The translations under genes were made by a program, and so were the position numbers. From assembly GCA_002753565.1 (NCBI GenBank), contig PEAM01000009.1:1-64000 (forward strand): a stretch of DNA of 64,000 nt. Direction: 5' to 3'. Shown one piece after another: positions 7,579 to 17,677 of this stretch. The stretch comes from Magnetococcales bacterium. GTDB lineage: Bacteria; Pseudomonadota; Magnetococcia; Magnetococcales; JADFYX01. Under the pieces are notes generated by a model that saw only the letters and a program-made list of their open reading frames with translations, was not told where the DNA came from and searched no databases. Position 1 is the stretch's first letter. The number at the start of each line of letters is the position of its first letter.

Positions 7579-8034
7579 CTATGCTGTACCTGACCAAACA
7601 ACAGGGATTACTGTTGAATGTGACAACTCAACCAATTCTGTGAAGTAGTCAGCTACCGCACCAACAACAGGTATTCCATTTACTGTGGTCCGGCTATTCA
7701 CAACACCGCCGCTCTTCTCCCATAGATCCTTGATCCAATGGTTATTATTTCGGAAGATTTCCCCCGCTTCGTTCTCATCGGTAGCGATTCCCAACACACC
7801 GGGTACGTTGCCCAACAACACCAGACGGTCACCTGTTTGAATCAATAGGCGGTCTCCTTCTTCTGTCTCCCAATTTGACGCCCCTTGAAGAATAAAAACG
7901 GGAGTATCGATAATCTCACCACCCCCGATGTGGATTAAGGCCACCCCCGCCGCTTGAGATAATTTATCGCCTGGTCTTCTGGCCGGACATTTTAAATTCT
8001 GGTAGTTGGTGCTCTTGGTAATTTTTAATTTCAT
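7579..8034 (-). CDS. Hypothetical element protein
   Basis: This is a 151-aa protein with GAGGAT about ten bases before the ATG at 8034. It looks mostly beta-stranded: a repeated hydrophobic/glycine pattern (GVALIHIGGGEIIDTPVFIL, then GDRLLIQTGDRLVLLG) and a helical C-terminal third. There are no cysteines beyond one, no transmembrane segment and no catalytic motif that I recognise. It lies between the primase-helicase gene, 65 bases upstream, and the Nu1-like gene, all in the same direction, so it may belong to the replication or packaging module. Confidence 0.6.
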   Translation of the reverse strand: MKLKITKSTNYQNLKCPARRPGDKLSQAAGVALIHIGGGEIIDTPVFILQGASNWETEEGDRLLIQTGDRLVLLGNVPGVLGIATDENEAGEIFRNNNHWIKDLWEKSGGVVNSRTTVNGIPVVGAVADYFTELVELSHSTVIPVVWSGTA

Positions 8035-8098
8035 GGCTTGATATCCTCATTGATATTTATTGATGTCGTCACGATCAAACCCCCAACACCCCCGGTAT

Positions 8099-11000
8099 CT
8101 AATCAACGGTGTCAGGTTCATTTATAAAACCGTGGTCAGGGTTTGGTTGTAGAAAATCTTGTTGGTATTTTTGTGTTGGTGATAACCTGTACTCAACACG
8201 TAAAAATGCCCTTGTGATTCCAGCGGGGGTGTCTTCTTTCGGTGGGGTCTGGGTGTGGCACTTCCTATCTTTTAGGTATAACCCTATATACGGAAGTGCC
8301 ACACTTTTTGATATTTCCTTGTCTGTTTCGCCGTTGTCGCCAAGCCCGTTAAAATCCTCTTCCGGCGTTGAAGATTCAAATTCAACTCCTCTTGTCGCCT
8401 CCTCTTCTTCCAAAGAGAAAAAGTGTTCAGGGTTTCTGAGTTGAGCATACCGGCGGATTATCTCCAAGCGTTCAATATTCAGTTCATACTCTCGAATTAT
8501 TTTCCTACCGCTACGCCGCTTGTTGGGGTCTGCCTTCAACCCAATCATTTTCAATACCCTGCCTACGAACTTAACCGGGTCTTTTGGTCGAGCATGAGTA
8601 ACTGAGTGCGGTACCACCCCCAAAAATGAAAATAGATGGGGTCTCCGCATAATCATATCCAGCGCAACGGCGGCATCCTTCGCAGTGTATCGGCCACACC
8701 CCAGTTCCAGACCGATAGGCAGTTTTGAGAATATCGAGCGGTACGCCCTTTGTCTGAGTCGTTCATATCGGCGTTGGCTTGCGGTTTTATCGGCGGCATC
8801 TTCCCGCCCTTGGACAAAACAAGCGGCCAACTCATAACGGCGTAGCTGTGTCATACCACGCCCACTATCGTAGAACTGGATATCATCAACGCTGATTGTG
8901 GGGAATCTGTTGCCGGTCTGCCCGGACTCACCACGCCCCCAACCGGTCAGAGCTTTTCGGATAAAGAATTTTTCCAAAGCCATCTGGTCAGAATAGGAAC
9001 GGGGGTTTTCCTGGCTCAATTGATCGGCTTCAATCTGGTTGATATCCGCTGCAATGAGAATATCCTCAATGGATTGAGCCGCCACTTCTGTTTTTATCTC
9101 CACCACTGCATCAAGATAGTCACCATTTAGACTCACTCTCTCCACCCGGTAGCCGCCTCCCTCAAGAAGTGCAATGGTGTTTGCAGCAAAACCATTTACC
9201 CCCTTTGCAATCCATGTTGAAAAGCGGTTTTCAAGTATGTCAAAAGAGACAATTTCCACCCCTTCCAGTTTGGCCGCTTGCTTCAACCCTTTTGCTCTAG
9301 CTTTGGCGTTGTCCTGGGTCCTGGCTATTTTCATATCAAAGGCCAGGGTCCAACTGGTCAACCGCCTTGCACGTCGAATCATTTGGATTGCATCGGATGG
9401 GGGAATACTGCCAAAAAACAGCCCGAAACCATGGTCAAAATGTTCAACCTGGATGGAAACACCACTGGAGATAGTCGGGGAGTAAATCACCAAATCATAT
9501 TTAACGCTCTCCCCTTCAGGGTCTTTTAAAAAGGCCAGTTGCTCCGTATCTCCAGCGTTTTGGGCGGTGATGGCCAGCACGTTTTTATCCGGCAACTCCG
9601 TCTTAACCAGTTTGGCAACCTCTTTCGGTTTTTTTCTGGAGTCGGTGGCCACAATGAGTTTTTGACCATCAACCAGACGTGCCAGAATATCCCCGCAAGC
9701 ATTTGGATAAATATTCTCTCCAGCACTCCAAAACACCGAAAGGTGGGATTCATCCGGTTGAGACTCAAATATTTTTATTTTCTCACCTGGACGGCATTTT
9801 TCTAGAAAGTAAATTACATCGTCGTTCAGATCTGCATCGGCCACAATCACCGCTTCCGCATCCCGGATCATATTTTTTAGCTGGTCAAGAACCTTGTTCC
9901 CATCCCGGCAAGCCCGACCGACGATATGGCGCAAAACTTGGGAAACCTCATCAATGAAAAGATACTGTACCTCTGAACAAAACTGCTTCAAATCTGCTCT
10001 AATTATGGAGTTGACGCACACTCCCAGCCCGTTGGACTCCATCTCCTGTTGGGTGGGGTCATCCTGGTAATTCATCAATTCCAGCCGGGAGGAAAGTTCA
10101 TGGGTCAGGCTCACCCGGTGGCACACTGCAACGACTTTATTACCTATCAACTGCCCCAAATCGGCAAACGGTTTTCCAATCGACTGCGTTTTACCAACGC
10201 CATGGGGAGCTTTGACAGCCGTTATCCCTCCCCGGATGGCCTGTCGAACAACCCCGTTCAATTCCGAAGCACCGATATTCCGGTAATGATGTTTCCGCCG
10301 GACTGCTCGGGTGATGGCCGTTAAACTCCTGGCCTCTTCGTCTCGCTTTGAAGTAATCCACTCCAACCGGTTTGTGAGGCTCTGCAACTCGGGTGCGGAT
10401 AGTTCCGGTGCGGACTCTGACACCCCCTTGATAAACTCCTCAGTGGATTTTGAGACCGGCACCATACCCGAATATCGGTTAGTTATCGACAATGCCGCTG
10501 GGAGCTTCTCAGAGGCTCCACAGCTTTCCAGAAATAACATTGAATCCCGATAACCCATCACACCTAAATCAGCGGGTTCAACGGCCTGTAAATCAACCTC
10601 ATCTTCCGGGACCCATCCACCCATCCTGGCATAATAGAAGAGGGTTTTGATTGTAATATCCCCTTCAACGGCGAATGTCTCCCATTTTCCGTCCAACTCT
10701 TCAGGGTCATAACCGTCTGTCCGTTCAGAGAGTTCATGGGCCAGTTGTAAACTCTCCTCCCACCCCAAGGCTTTAACCGCCATGATACAATCCATCCATG
10801 GGCGATATGGCGAAATCTCATCCGGGGGTATTGCGTCGATGGCGGATCGAATATTTCTCAACTCTGCCGGTGGTGCTGGTGCCAATTCTGTTGAGCCATT
10901 TTTATGTTGGGTTTTTCTTTTTTCCCGCTGGGGGTTCTCTTGCTCCTGGATGATTCTATCAGGAACGGTTACCTCATCAGCTTCACCAGTCAGTAGGCCA

Positions 11001-11719
11001 GATCGGATCGGGAGGGGATCTCCCATATTCTTGAAAATTGGACTGGCGGTATAATGGGGGTGGATATCCCCGAATAAGGAGCCATCAACCTTGATCGGGA
11101 ATTTCTCTATCCAATTTTTCCAGGTTTCGCCGTCCAATGGGTGAGAGAGCCAAAACCACAGGTGAACCCGGATCTCTTTTGGTGGATCTTCTCCAATCTT
11201 TTTTGGGATATTCTGGGAGGATGAGAATTGCCAATGGGTGGTAACCCCGTGGAACTCTTCCGGCAACCGGGAACGGATATACCGGATAACATCCTCTGGA
11301 TTTCTTGCCGGGTCCATACCTTCAGGTAACGGGATGGAATCAAAGTCGAGCAACGCCCAATGTCGAGTACCCCCCTGGAAGGTGGCTGGGGCTACAGTGC
11401 CATCATTACCCGTTCTATCATTCAGGAGGCGTCTATTTGGTTTGGATAGGTCAAGGTCTGGCTTAGGGGTGCCACGGATAACAAAGCGGTTAGACTGCCT
11501 TTCCAGGGCTGATAATGTGGATGATAACTCCGTGATACCAGAAACGGAGAGTTCCTCAATATAGAAAAGAAACTCGTTTGAATATGGGGTCTTTACGATC
11601 TCCCCATTCTTACGTGCTCTGATTAGTTTGGTGGCGTATTGCTTATTGGCGCATTTAAGCACCGTTAAGGTGTCTTTTGCTTGAACACCGCCACTACTTT
11701 TGATATTATCAGTCGTCAT
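8099..11719 (-). CDS. Primase-helicase replication protein (CyRepA1/ori-binding-like)
   Basis: This 1206-aa protein has three parts. Residues about 115-250 look like an archaeo-eukaryotic-type primase: LLDFDSIP (about 123-130) and a histidine strand RVHLWFWL (about 184-191). Residues about 288-350 match a PriCT-2 primase C-terminal domain (IRSAIDAIPPDE ... WMDCIMAVKALG ... KWETF). From about 500 there is a DEAD-like helicase core with Walker A APHGVGKT (504-511) and Walker B YLFIDE (586-591), of the herpes-origin-binding-protein/CyRepA1 plasmid replication type. Such fusions start and drive replication of plasmids and integrative elements. It is the element's largest gene and suggests autonomous replication after excision. 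Confidence 0.85.
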   Translation of the reverse strand: MTTDNIKSSGGVQAKDTLTVLKCANKQYATKLIRARKNGEIVKTPYSNEFLFYIEELSVSGITELSSTLSALERQSNRFVIRGTPKPDLDLSKPNRRLLNDRTGNDGTVAPATFQGGTRHWALLDFDSIPLPEGMDPARNPEDVIRYIRSRLPEEFHGVTTHWQFSSSQNIPKKIGEDPPKEIRVHLWFWLSHPLDGETWKNWIEKFPIKVDGSLFGDIHPHYTASPIFKNMGDPLPIRSGLLTGEADEVTVPDRIIQEQENPQREKRKTQHKNGSTELAPAPPAELRNIRSAIDAIPPDEISPYRPWMDCIMAVKALGWEESLQLAHELSERTDGYDPEELDGKWETFAVEGDITIKTLFYYARMGGWVPEDEVDLQAVEPADLGVMGYRDSMLFLESCGASEKLPAALSITNRYSGMVPVSKSTEEFIKGVSESAPELSAPELQSLTNRLEWITSKRDEEARSLTAITRAVRRKHHYRNIGASELNGVVRQAIRGGITAVKAPHGVGKTQSIGKPFADLGQLIGNKVVAVCHRVSLTHELSSRLELMNYQDDPTQQEMESNGLGVCVNSIIRADLKQFCSEVQYLFIDEVSQVLRHIVGRACRDGNKVLDQLKNMIRDAEAVIVADADLNDDVIYFLEKCRPGEKIKIFESQPDESHLSVFWSAGENIYPNACGDILARLVDGQKLIVATDSRKKPKEVAKLVKTELPDKNVLAITAQNAGDTEQLAFLKDPEGESVKYDLVIYSPTISSGVSIQVEHFDHGFGLFFGSIPPSDAIQMIRRARRLTSWTLAFDMKIARTQDNAKARAKGLKQAAKLEGVEIVSFDILENRFSTWIAKGVNGFAANTIALLEGGGYRVERVSLNGDYLDAVVEIKTEVAAQSIEDILIAADINQIEADQLSQENPRSYSDQMALEKFFIRKALTGWGRGESGQTGNRFPTISVDDIQFYDSGRGMTQLRRYELAACFVQGREDAADKTASQRRYERLRQRAYRSIFSKLPIGLELGCGRYTAKDAAVALDMIMRRPHLFSFLGVVPHSVTHARPKDPVKFVGRVLKMIGLKADPNKRRSGRKIIREYELNIERLEIIRRYAQLRNPEHFFSLEEEEATRGVEFESSTPEEDFNGLGDNGETDKEISKSVALPYIGLYLKDRKCHTQTPPKEDTPAGITRAFLRVEYRLSPTQKYQQDFLQPNPDHGFINEPDTVD

Positions 11720-11780
11720 TTTCGAGTAGAAAACAAAGCCGCTGGATTAGCCCCCTGGCGGTTTTGTCATGTCTACGTCC

Positions 11781-12128
11781 CTATTTTGTGGTCGGTTTTT
11801 GTTTCGGGAAAAAAGATATCCGACAACATCCATGGTTGTGTGATGCGCCCCCGGTAATCACGAAATCCAAATCATGTCTTTCACAAAATTCCTGGATTAG
11901 TTCAATATCTCTGCTTCCAATACTGTAGGGTTCAGACACAAAAACATTCTCCCGCTGGGGAGTGCTCTTGATGGTCCCCCAGTGGTCCAACCACGGGTGT
12001 TTGGTAAATGGATCGTTTTGCAATAACCACGGACCGGATCTAATCCCGTCATTTTGACAATTTTTCTTAACAAGACGGCGGTAGAGCCATCCCGGTACTT
12101 TGTGTACCTGGACCGTGATTCCTGCCAT
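11781..12128 (-). CDS. Hypothetical protein beside replication gene
   Basis: This is a 115-aa protein. The ATG at 12128 has AAAGGA seven bases upstream and is preferred over an upstream in-frame ATG. Visible features are an N-terminal basic segment (PGWLYRRLVKK), LDHWGTI, FVSEPYSIG and a C-terminal helix-strand unit (DIELIQEFCERHDLDFVI). From memory, proteins with the pattern 'DHWG ... EPY ... DI ... HGL' are often encoded beside primase genes in phages and plasmids of proteobacteria. No catalytic residues are recognised. Confidence 0.6.
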   Translation of the reverse strand: MAGITVQVHKVPGWLYRRLVKKNCQNDGIRSGPWLLQNDPFTKHPWLDHWGTIKSTPQRENVFVSEPYSIGSRDIELIQEFCERHDLDFVITGGASHNHGCCRISFFPKQKPTTK

Positions 12129-12353
12129 AGCATTTCCTTTCTTCACCTGGCCAGCGTTTGGCCCCACAGGGGTGCTCACCTTTCGGGCTGGGTTCGCCGC
12201 AACACTTTTTATAGTGAATTTCTTCTTGTGGGATTCTCAGAGGTGGGTAGGTATTCTGTAATTCTCTAACCCGCCGTTAGACACCCTGAGACCCCGCCAC
12301 CATTCCCCGGTGAGCGGGGTTTCACTTTTTGGGTTCATGGTGGTATGTCCCAC

Positions 12354-12596
12354 CTAAACTGTTACGCCGGTAGCCTGGAAAAATCTCTCTTCGTGAATCA
12401 AGACTTTCCGACCCACCCGGATAATGGCTTTTGCTTCTTCCAGCCCGTTGCTTTTCTCATGGAAAATTAACCAGCGAAGGGAGCCAATGGTAAAAGCTGG
12501 GTGTCTTACACAGAACTGTTTAGCGGTGTAAACTGGGGTGTTCTCAGCGGGGTTAATCGGCTTCAGTTGGTCTGGTGTTTCTTGAACTGTTGACAT
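12354..12596 (-). CDS. AlpA/excisionase-like HTH protein
   Basis: This 80-aa protein starts MSTVQETP at 12596, with GGAG eight bases upstream. Residues about 20-75 fit a MerR-type winged helix used by AlpA and phage excisionases: VYTAKQFCVRHPAFTIGSLR, then a turn and AIIRVGRKVLIHEERF. Position between the integrase and replication genes is typical for a directionality factor or replication regulator. The 147-base gap to the integrase and the 225-base gap on its other side hold no gene; a CCCCG/CGGGG hairpin is visible at 12305-12319. Confidence 0.72.
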   Translation of the reverse strand: MSTVQETPDQLKPINPAENTPVYTAKQFCVRHPAFTIGSLRWLIFHEKSNGLEEAKAIIRVGRKVLIHEERFFQATGVTV

Positions 12597-12743
12597 AGCA
12601 AGTCTCCACAACGTTTTTGTTAGAATTTGACAGAACACACCTTTTTTTTAGATGCGTTGCTGTCTGTTGTGGGAACTATAGGAGGTTGAACAGCGTAATT
12701 TTATGCGTGCCGCTTCAGCACAACAAATTTAAAGGGCCAAACC

Positions 12744-13802
12744 TTAACCAAATATTTTCTGATTCATCCTTTCAACCACCCCCGCTGTATGGGCTTCTGA
12801 AAGGTGGGCGTACCTTCGAACCATGGAAAGGGTTTTATGTCCAAGAACCTCGGCAATTTCGGCCAGGGATGCGCCGGACATAGCCAGATATGAAGCGCAT
12901 GAGTGACGCAAATCATGGAAGTGGAAATTCTCGACTTCTGCCAGTTTGATAGCGGCCTCCCATGCCTTTCGGATATCAAGAGGTTTTTTCCCATCTGTCC
13001 TTGGAAAACAAAAATCAGAGTCTATTCGCCGAACCTTTGAAAGCCGTTTCATTTCTTCCTGTGCCGGACCCACCAAGGGAACAACACGGATTTCGCCGTT
13101 CTTCGTTTCCAGTAATGTAATACGGCCTTTTTCAATATCCACGTCACCCCATCGTAAATTCATAATTTCCGTCTTGCGGCAACCGGAAGATAGAGCCACC
13201 AGCACCACAGGAAGTAAGAAAGGTGTCCAGCTTACTCGGCAAGCCTTCAATAGCCTGGAACGTTCCTCTTCATCCAGATACCGGACACGGCCTCTTGGCT
13301 CCTTCTGCTTGGCTACCTTCCGCATTGGGGAATCATCCAGCCATTGCCATTCATTCGTCGCCGTGGTGAATGCGGTTGAGAGTGCACCGAGATAACGATT
13401 GACGGTTGCCGGTCCTCTTGGCTTCCCATATTGGGTAACACCACTGGCCAGTTTATCCCGGTATTCTGATATAAGAGGAGGGGTGATATCTGCAAGAACT
13501 CTGTCGCCAAGTTCGTTTTTCCACCAGTTCAGGAAAATGGTGTAGTTGTACGAACTCTTCGGCTTGCTGGGTAAAACTTCTTGGATGTACCGGTCCACCA
13601 TATCGGCCAGGGTGTGTCGCTTGGCTTCTGTGGTTTTGAAATGTCTACCTTCCCGAATTGCCGCCTCTGTCTGAGTGGCCCACTTTTTGGCATCAGTTTT
13701 TCTCTCAAAGGTTGCACGTTGGACCGGAAACCCTTTTAAGCGAACCTGGACCCGGTAGGAAACTTTCCCCTCTTTCGTTTCACGTCTCTGGATGCTTGCC
13801 AT
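12744..13802 (-). CDS. int: Tyrosine-family integrase
   Basis: This 352-aa tyrosine recombinase would integrate and excise the element at tRNA-Ala. The start at 13802 (MASIQRRETK) has GAGGGG six bases upstream. It shows an N-terminal arm-binding strand region, a SAM-like core-binding domain (about 65-150) and the catalytic domain with R209 (SSGCRKTEI), K234 in the beta-hairpin, H296-x-x-R299 (HDLRH), H322 (LGHK) and Y331 (RRYAHLS). All catalytic residues are present, so it should be active. It lies 345 bases from the tRNA and next to attR, as is usual for such elements. Confidence 0.95.
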   Translation of the reverse strand: MASIQRRETKEGKVSYRVQVRLKGFPVQRATFERKTDAKKWATQTEAAIREGRHFKTTEAKRHTLADMVDRYIQEVLPSKPKSSYNYTIFLNWWKNELGDRVLADITPPLISEYRDKLASGVTQYGKPRGPATVNRYLGALSTAFTTATNEWQWLDDSPMRKVAKQKEPRGRVRYLDEEERSRLLKACRVSWTPFLLPVVLVALSSGCRKTEIMNLRWGDVDIEKGRITLLETKNGEIRVVPLVGPAQEEMKRLSKVRRIDSDFCFPRTDGKKPLDIRKAWEAAIKLAEVENFHFHDLRHSCASYLAMSGASLAEIAEVLGHKTLSMVRRYAHLSEAHTAGVVERMNQKIFG

Positions 13803-13946
13803 GATATCCCCTCTGGTGGATGGTCTAAAACTCACCTTCAGGCTACCAAAACAGACAATAATTGACAACGCTTAATATGTAAACAAGTGTCCTTGCCAGT
13901 TAATATCGACAAATTACAACAAGATAAAGTCAGGAAAAATTTTCAA

Positions 13947-13966
13947 GGCACACTTACGGCACACTT
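13947..13966 (-). repeat. Paired arm-type sites, inverted copy near attR
   Basis: GGCACACTT occurs at 13947-13955 and 13958-13966, the same 11-bp period as the pairs at 155-174 and 14077-14096 but in the opposite orientation. It lies between the integrase start and attR, consistent with arm-type sites or an autoregulatory integrase promoter. Confidence 0.55.
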
Positions 13967-14076
13967 CAGATGCGTTTTTGTGAAAATCTGCCTTTCTCAA
14001 CCCTTCAGACTGCTTGGGTAGCGGGCAGTGATTATGTGTTGTTATTTGGTGTGCTTTATTGGGGGAATTTGCGTCA

Positions 14077-14096
14077 GAGTGTGCCGTGAGTGTGCC
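14077..14096 (+). repeat. Paired arm-type sites, right end
   Basis: GAGTGTGCC occurs at 14077-14085 and 14088-14096, matching the left-end pair in sequence, orientation and spacing. The pair lies 50 bases inside the attR repeat. Confidence 0.6.
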
Positions 14097-14103
14097 ATGG
14101 CAT

Positions 14104-14137
14104 AAAAAAAGACTTAGCAATTTCTCGCTAAGTCTTT
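14104..14137 (-). terminator. Rho-independent terminator after tRNA-Ala
   Basis: AAAGACTTAGC (14108-14118) pairs with GCTAAGTCTTT (14127-14137) across an eight-base loop, and the minus-strand transcript continues into a run of U (14104-14110). It lies ten bases downstream of the tRNA and inside the element, so the element supplies a terminator to the reconstituted tRNA gene. Confidence 0.88.
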
Positions 14138-14146
14138 GATTTTATT

Positions 14147-14222
<76 letters not shown>

Positions 14223-14414
14223 TTTTGCTTTCGACTAGGCGGGTGAAGGTATCAACCTCTTCCATCACAGTCAAGAACCTTTTTTAAAAAAGATGGTCGT
14301 TTTTTTAAGCTGTCGCTGGTTTGTGTTTACCTTGAACTGTTCTTTGTTACAAAAGAATAGTGGGGAAATGGATTTTGGTGTTGAAAATCGGGTGTTTTCT
14401 TGTTGGTTTTGTTG

Positions 14415-16478
14415 CTATATTTTTTTGATCGAGTATTTCTTTGCGTCTATAAAGCGTAGAAGTACATTCTGTAGTTCTACTTTTTCAATTGGCTTGGTCA
14501 GAAAATCATCAAATCCTACAGAGAGGCAACGCTCTTTTTCTCCCTGCATGGCGTTGGCGGTCACAGCAATTATGGGGGTTCTTTTTTTGCTATCGTCTTG
14601 GGCTTCCTCTTTTCGAAAGGCTTGGGTTGCAGCAAATCCATCCATTTCGGGCATGTGGCAATCCATCATGACCATATCGTACTCTCCTTTTTTTAACATC
14701 GAGAGCGCTTCTACCCCATTATTGGCCACCTCCACTTTGATCCCTAAGTTTTTGAGAGTTATTTGGAAAAGTCGTTGATTGACGATGTTATCTTCGACAA
14801 CCAATACTTGCGTTTTTTTAGAAAAAGAGACCTTGTCCAGTTTTACCGTCGGGGCAGGGAGAGGTTCTGATTTGGTTGGGGTCATGGGTAGCTCTATGGT
14901 AAAGCAGCTGCCTTTTCCCAGTTCACTGCTAATAGAAATCTTTCCGTTCATGAGGGAGGTTAATTTTTTGCAAATGGTCAATCCCAAGCCACTGCCACCA
15001 AACTTTCGGGTTGTCGAGGTGTCGGCCTGGGTAAAGGGCTGGAAAAGAGCCTCTTGAACCTCTTTTCTGATGCCAATCCCGGTATCTTCAACTTTAAAAA
15101 TAATCCAGGTCTGCCCCTCTCTGGCCGCAGCCTCTATTTTTAGAGAGATCTCTCCTTGCTCGGTAAATTTCATGGCGTTACTGAGTAGGTTGATCAGGAT
15201 TTGGTGGATTCTGTGTTGGTCGCCAATGATATATTTGGGTACCGTTTGTGAGATTCTGGTTCGAAAACGGATACCTTTTTTGACCGCCAGTTCACCAAAT
15301 AAATCCCGTAGTTCCAGTCGGGTATCGCGAAGATCAAAAGTGATCTCTTCAAAGTCGATCTCTCCTGCTTCAATTTTAGAGAGATCGAGTACATCATTGA
15401 TAACTCGAAGCAGAGACTGGCCGGATTTTTTAATCATTTCGACATAAAACTGTTTTTTACTGGAGAGGTGCTTCTCCATCAGAAGTTCGGTCATGCCGAT
15501 AATGCCGTTGAGGGGGGTGCGGATTTCGTGGCTGATGGTGGCTAGAAAGTCGGACTTGGCCTGGTTGGCTATCTCTGCCGCTTCTTTGGCGGCTTTTAAA
15601 TCTTGCTCACCCAACTTGCGGGTGATCACTCCTGCCAGGGTATTGGAGATGGCTTGTAAGAACTCTTTCTCTTCTTGTATCTCTGGATGTCCGGCCGGAA
15701 CATAGACGTTGAGCACACCTAAGAGTTTATCATCGAAAATGATGGGAATACAGTAGTGACCATGATTGGCCAGACCGGGAAACTGTATGGCGTGGTCGTG
15801 ATCGATCTGGCTTTTGAAGATGATTTGACGTTTCTTGGCGGCCATGCCGCAGAGACAATGGCCGACAACCACTTGTGAACAGAGGGCGAGAATCTGATCT
15901 TGCAGACCGTTGTTTGCTCTGAGAATGAGACGGTTACTCTCTTCATCCAGCAGAAAAATGGCCCCTTTGGATTCGGTTGAGAGCCAGGGAACAAAGAGGA
16001 TGGTTCCCAGGGCCTCCTGTAGTAGTTCGGAGAGGGAGAGGGGTTTCATGGAGGTTTTTAGCAGTTTGGTGATGGCAATTTGGGATTGCAAAATTCGCTC
16101 ATTTCTCTCTTCTATGGCAGTTCGTTTAGAGATATCCCGAACGACTGTAGAGAAAAAAAGCTTGCCGCCATCCTGCCAGGAGGAGAGGGTGGCTTCGATG
16201 GTCAGGTGGTGCCCCTCTTTATGGAGCCCGCAAAACTCGACACTCTGCCCTTGCCGGAGAGGGCGGGTGGTATGCAGGGTGGGAGAGAGGGCGTGGAGGA
16301 ATTTTTCTTTGTCGCTCTCTAGAATGACGAGAGAGACGCCACGGTTGATGACCTCATATTCCTGATAGCCGAAAATTTTTTCGGCACCCCGATTCCACAA
16401 CAAGATGCGTCCATCTTCGTCCAAGGCGATAATGGCATCTTCTGCCATTTCAATAATTTTTGTATGAAGAATGTCCAC
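14415..16478 (-). CDS. Hybrid sensor histidine kinase/response regulator
   Basis: This is a 687-aa soluble hybrid kinase. PAS domain about 1-120, GAF domain about 145-290, short coiled-coil, HisKA about 308-375 with phosphoacceptor H317 ([13 protein letters not shown]), HATPase about 420-532 with N-box LLSNAMKF and G-boxes EDTGIGI and GGSGLGL, and a receiver domain about 555-685 with D606 (MDCHMP) and K662. It starts at GTG (16478) with AGGA seven bases upstream. There are no transmembrane helices, so it senses a cytoplasmic signal. No cognate output regulator gene is adjacent; phosphate probably passes to a phosphotransfer protein elsewhere. The 192-base gap to the tRNA holds no gene. Confidence 0.95.
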   Translation of the reverse strand: MDILHTKIIEMAEDAIIALDEDGRILLWNRGAEKIFGYQEYEVINRGVSLVILESDKEKFLHALSPTLHTTRPLRQGQSVEFCGLHKEGHHLTIEATLSSWQDGGKLFFSTVVRDISKRTAIEERNERILQSQIAITKLLKTSMKPLSLSELLQEALGTILFVPWLSTESKGAIFLLDEESNRLILRANNGLQDQILALCSQVVVGHCLCGMAAKKRQIIFKSQIDHDHAIQFPGLANHGHYCIPIIFDDKLLGVLNVYVPAGHPEIQEEKEFLQAISNTLAGVITRKLGEQDLKAAKEAAEIANQAKSDFLATISHEIRTPLNGIIGMTELLMEKHLSSKKQFYVEMIKKSGQSLLRVINDVLDLSKIEAGEIDFEEITFDLRDTRLELRDLFGELAVKKGIRFRTRISQTVPKYIIGDQHRIHQILINLLSNAMKFTEQGEISLKIEAAAREGQTWIIFKVEDTGIGIRKEVQEALFQPFTQADTSTTRKFGGSGLGLTICKKLTSLMNGKISISSELGKGSCFTIELPMTPTKSEPLPAPTVKLDKVSFSKKTQVLVVEDNIVNQRLFQITLKNLGIKVEVANNGVEALSMLKKGEYDMVMMDCHMPEMDGFAATQAFRKEEAQDDSKKRTPIIAVTANAMQGEKERCLSVGFDDFLTKPIEKVELQNVLLRFIDAKKYSIKKI

Positions 16479-16732
16479 GTTTCGTCCTTAACCTGTCAGG
16501 AAACTATTGGGAGGAAAGTATAGCCTGATTAGTGTTAAACGGCTATTGTACCTCTCCTGAATGATGAAGGCCAATTTCCTTGGAGGCTCTGGACGCATAT
16601 CTCTTTTCATGCAGGGCTTTTAGAGTGGGAAGGTTGAAAGTAAAGCATTGACTTTAAATTATATTTTTTTGTTTTGACGTATAGAAAAAAAGGCTGTTCA
16701 AATCTTTTTTTTGAAGGATAAGGGGAGAATGG

Positions 16733-17677
16733 ATGGTTCAGATGGATGGCTTGCCGCTGGCTTTTGTGATGGTTTTTGCCTTGATTGTAGATCGATATCT
16801 GGGAGAGATAGGCCATTTTCACCCTTTGGTCGGTATGGGTAACGTGGCCCATTGGCTGGAAGGGAAGCTAAATGTTGCATATGATGATAAAAAGCTTTAT
16901 ACTACCACAAGAATATTTGGAATAATATCTTTAGTGATTATCGTCATGCCGGTTTTCTTGCTTACTCTCTGGTTAAGCCGCTTGGAAACCGAGGGGATGA
17001 TGGTTCAGCTTTTGGCGTTATACTTTGTGTTGGGCGCCAAAAGTCTTTCGGAGCATGGGCTTAATGTCAGCAGGGCGATGGGGGAAGAGGGGGTCGAGGC
17101 GGCTCGCAAAGCGGTGGGGAGGATGGTGAGTCGAGAGACCCAGAGCATGGATGAAGAGGCTATTGCCTGTGCAACCATCGAATCAGTGTTGGAAAATGGT
17201 TGTGATGCGGTATTTGGCGCTCTGTTTTGGTTTGTACTCTTGGGGGCGCCGGGGGCGGTCTGTTATCGGGTTGTCAACACCTTGGATGCCATGTGGGGTT
17301 ATCGAACGGTCCGTTTCAACGCTTTTGGTTGGGCGGCGGCCCGAATGGATGATCTGCTCAACTATGTTCCGGCCCGCTTGACTGCTTTGACCTATCTTAT
17401 TGTCGGAAAAAGCGTCCCAGCCATGAAAGCCTGGCATGGATGTCGTGTTCGGAAAAGCCCCAATGCAACCCTGGTTATGGCGGTTGGGGCGGGGGCATTG
17501 GCCCTCTCTTTGGGGGGGAAGGCTGTCTATCAAGGGGTAGAGCGTCAAAACCCGATGATGGGAGGGGGGGCAGCGCCTGAAATATCGGATATCCCCCGTG
17601 CTGTTGCTCTGGTTGACAGAGGGATTGTTCTTTGGTCTGTGGTTGTATTGATGATGGGAGTGTTAACCTTTGCTTAA
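16733..17677 (+). CDS. cbiB: Adenosylcobinamide-phosphate synthase
   Basis: This 314-aa multi-pass inner-membrane protein condenses adenosylcobyric acid with aminopropanol (or its phosphate) to make adenosylcobinamide (phosphate). Family marks include DRYLGEIGHFHPLVGMGN near the N-terminus, ESVLENGCDAVFGALFW and YRVVNTLDAMWGYR in the middle, and GRAPE-like FGWAAARMDD. The length is usual. The start at 16733 is preceded by GGGGAG. It overlaps cobD by eight bases and heads the cobalamin nucleotide-loop cluster. The 254-base region upstream has no B12-box that I can recognise, so no cobalamin riboswitch is called. Confidence 0.95.
   Translation: MVQMDGLPLAFVMVFALIVDRYLGEIGHFHPLVGMGNVAHWLEGKLNVAYDDKKLYTTTRIFGIISLVIIVMPVFLLTLWLSRLETEGMMVQLLALYFVLGAKSLSEHGLNVSRAMGEEGVEAARKAVGRMVSRETQSMDEEAIACATIESVLENGCDAVFGALFWFVLLGAPGAVCYRVVNTLDAMWGYRTVRFNAFGWAAARMDDLLNYVPARLTALTYLIVGKSVPAMKAWHGCRVRKSPNATLVMAVGAGALALSLGGKAVYQGVERQNPMMGGGAAPEISDIPRAVALVDRGIVLWSVVVLMMGVLTFA

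Noticed and set aside
16479-16732. Possible cobalamin riboswitch upstream of cbiB
   Set aside because: I looked for the B12-box and its flanking conserved segments and did not find them; a GGGAAGG-like string alone is not enough.
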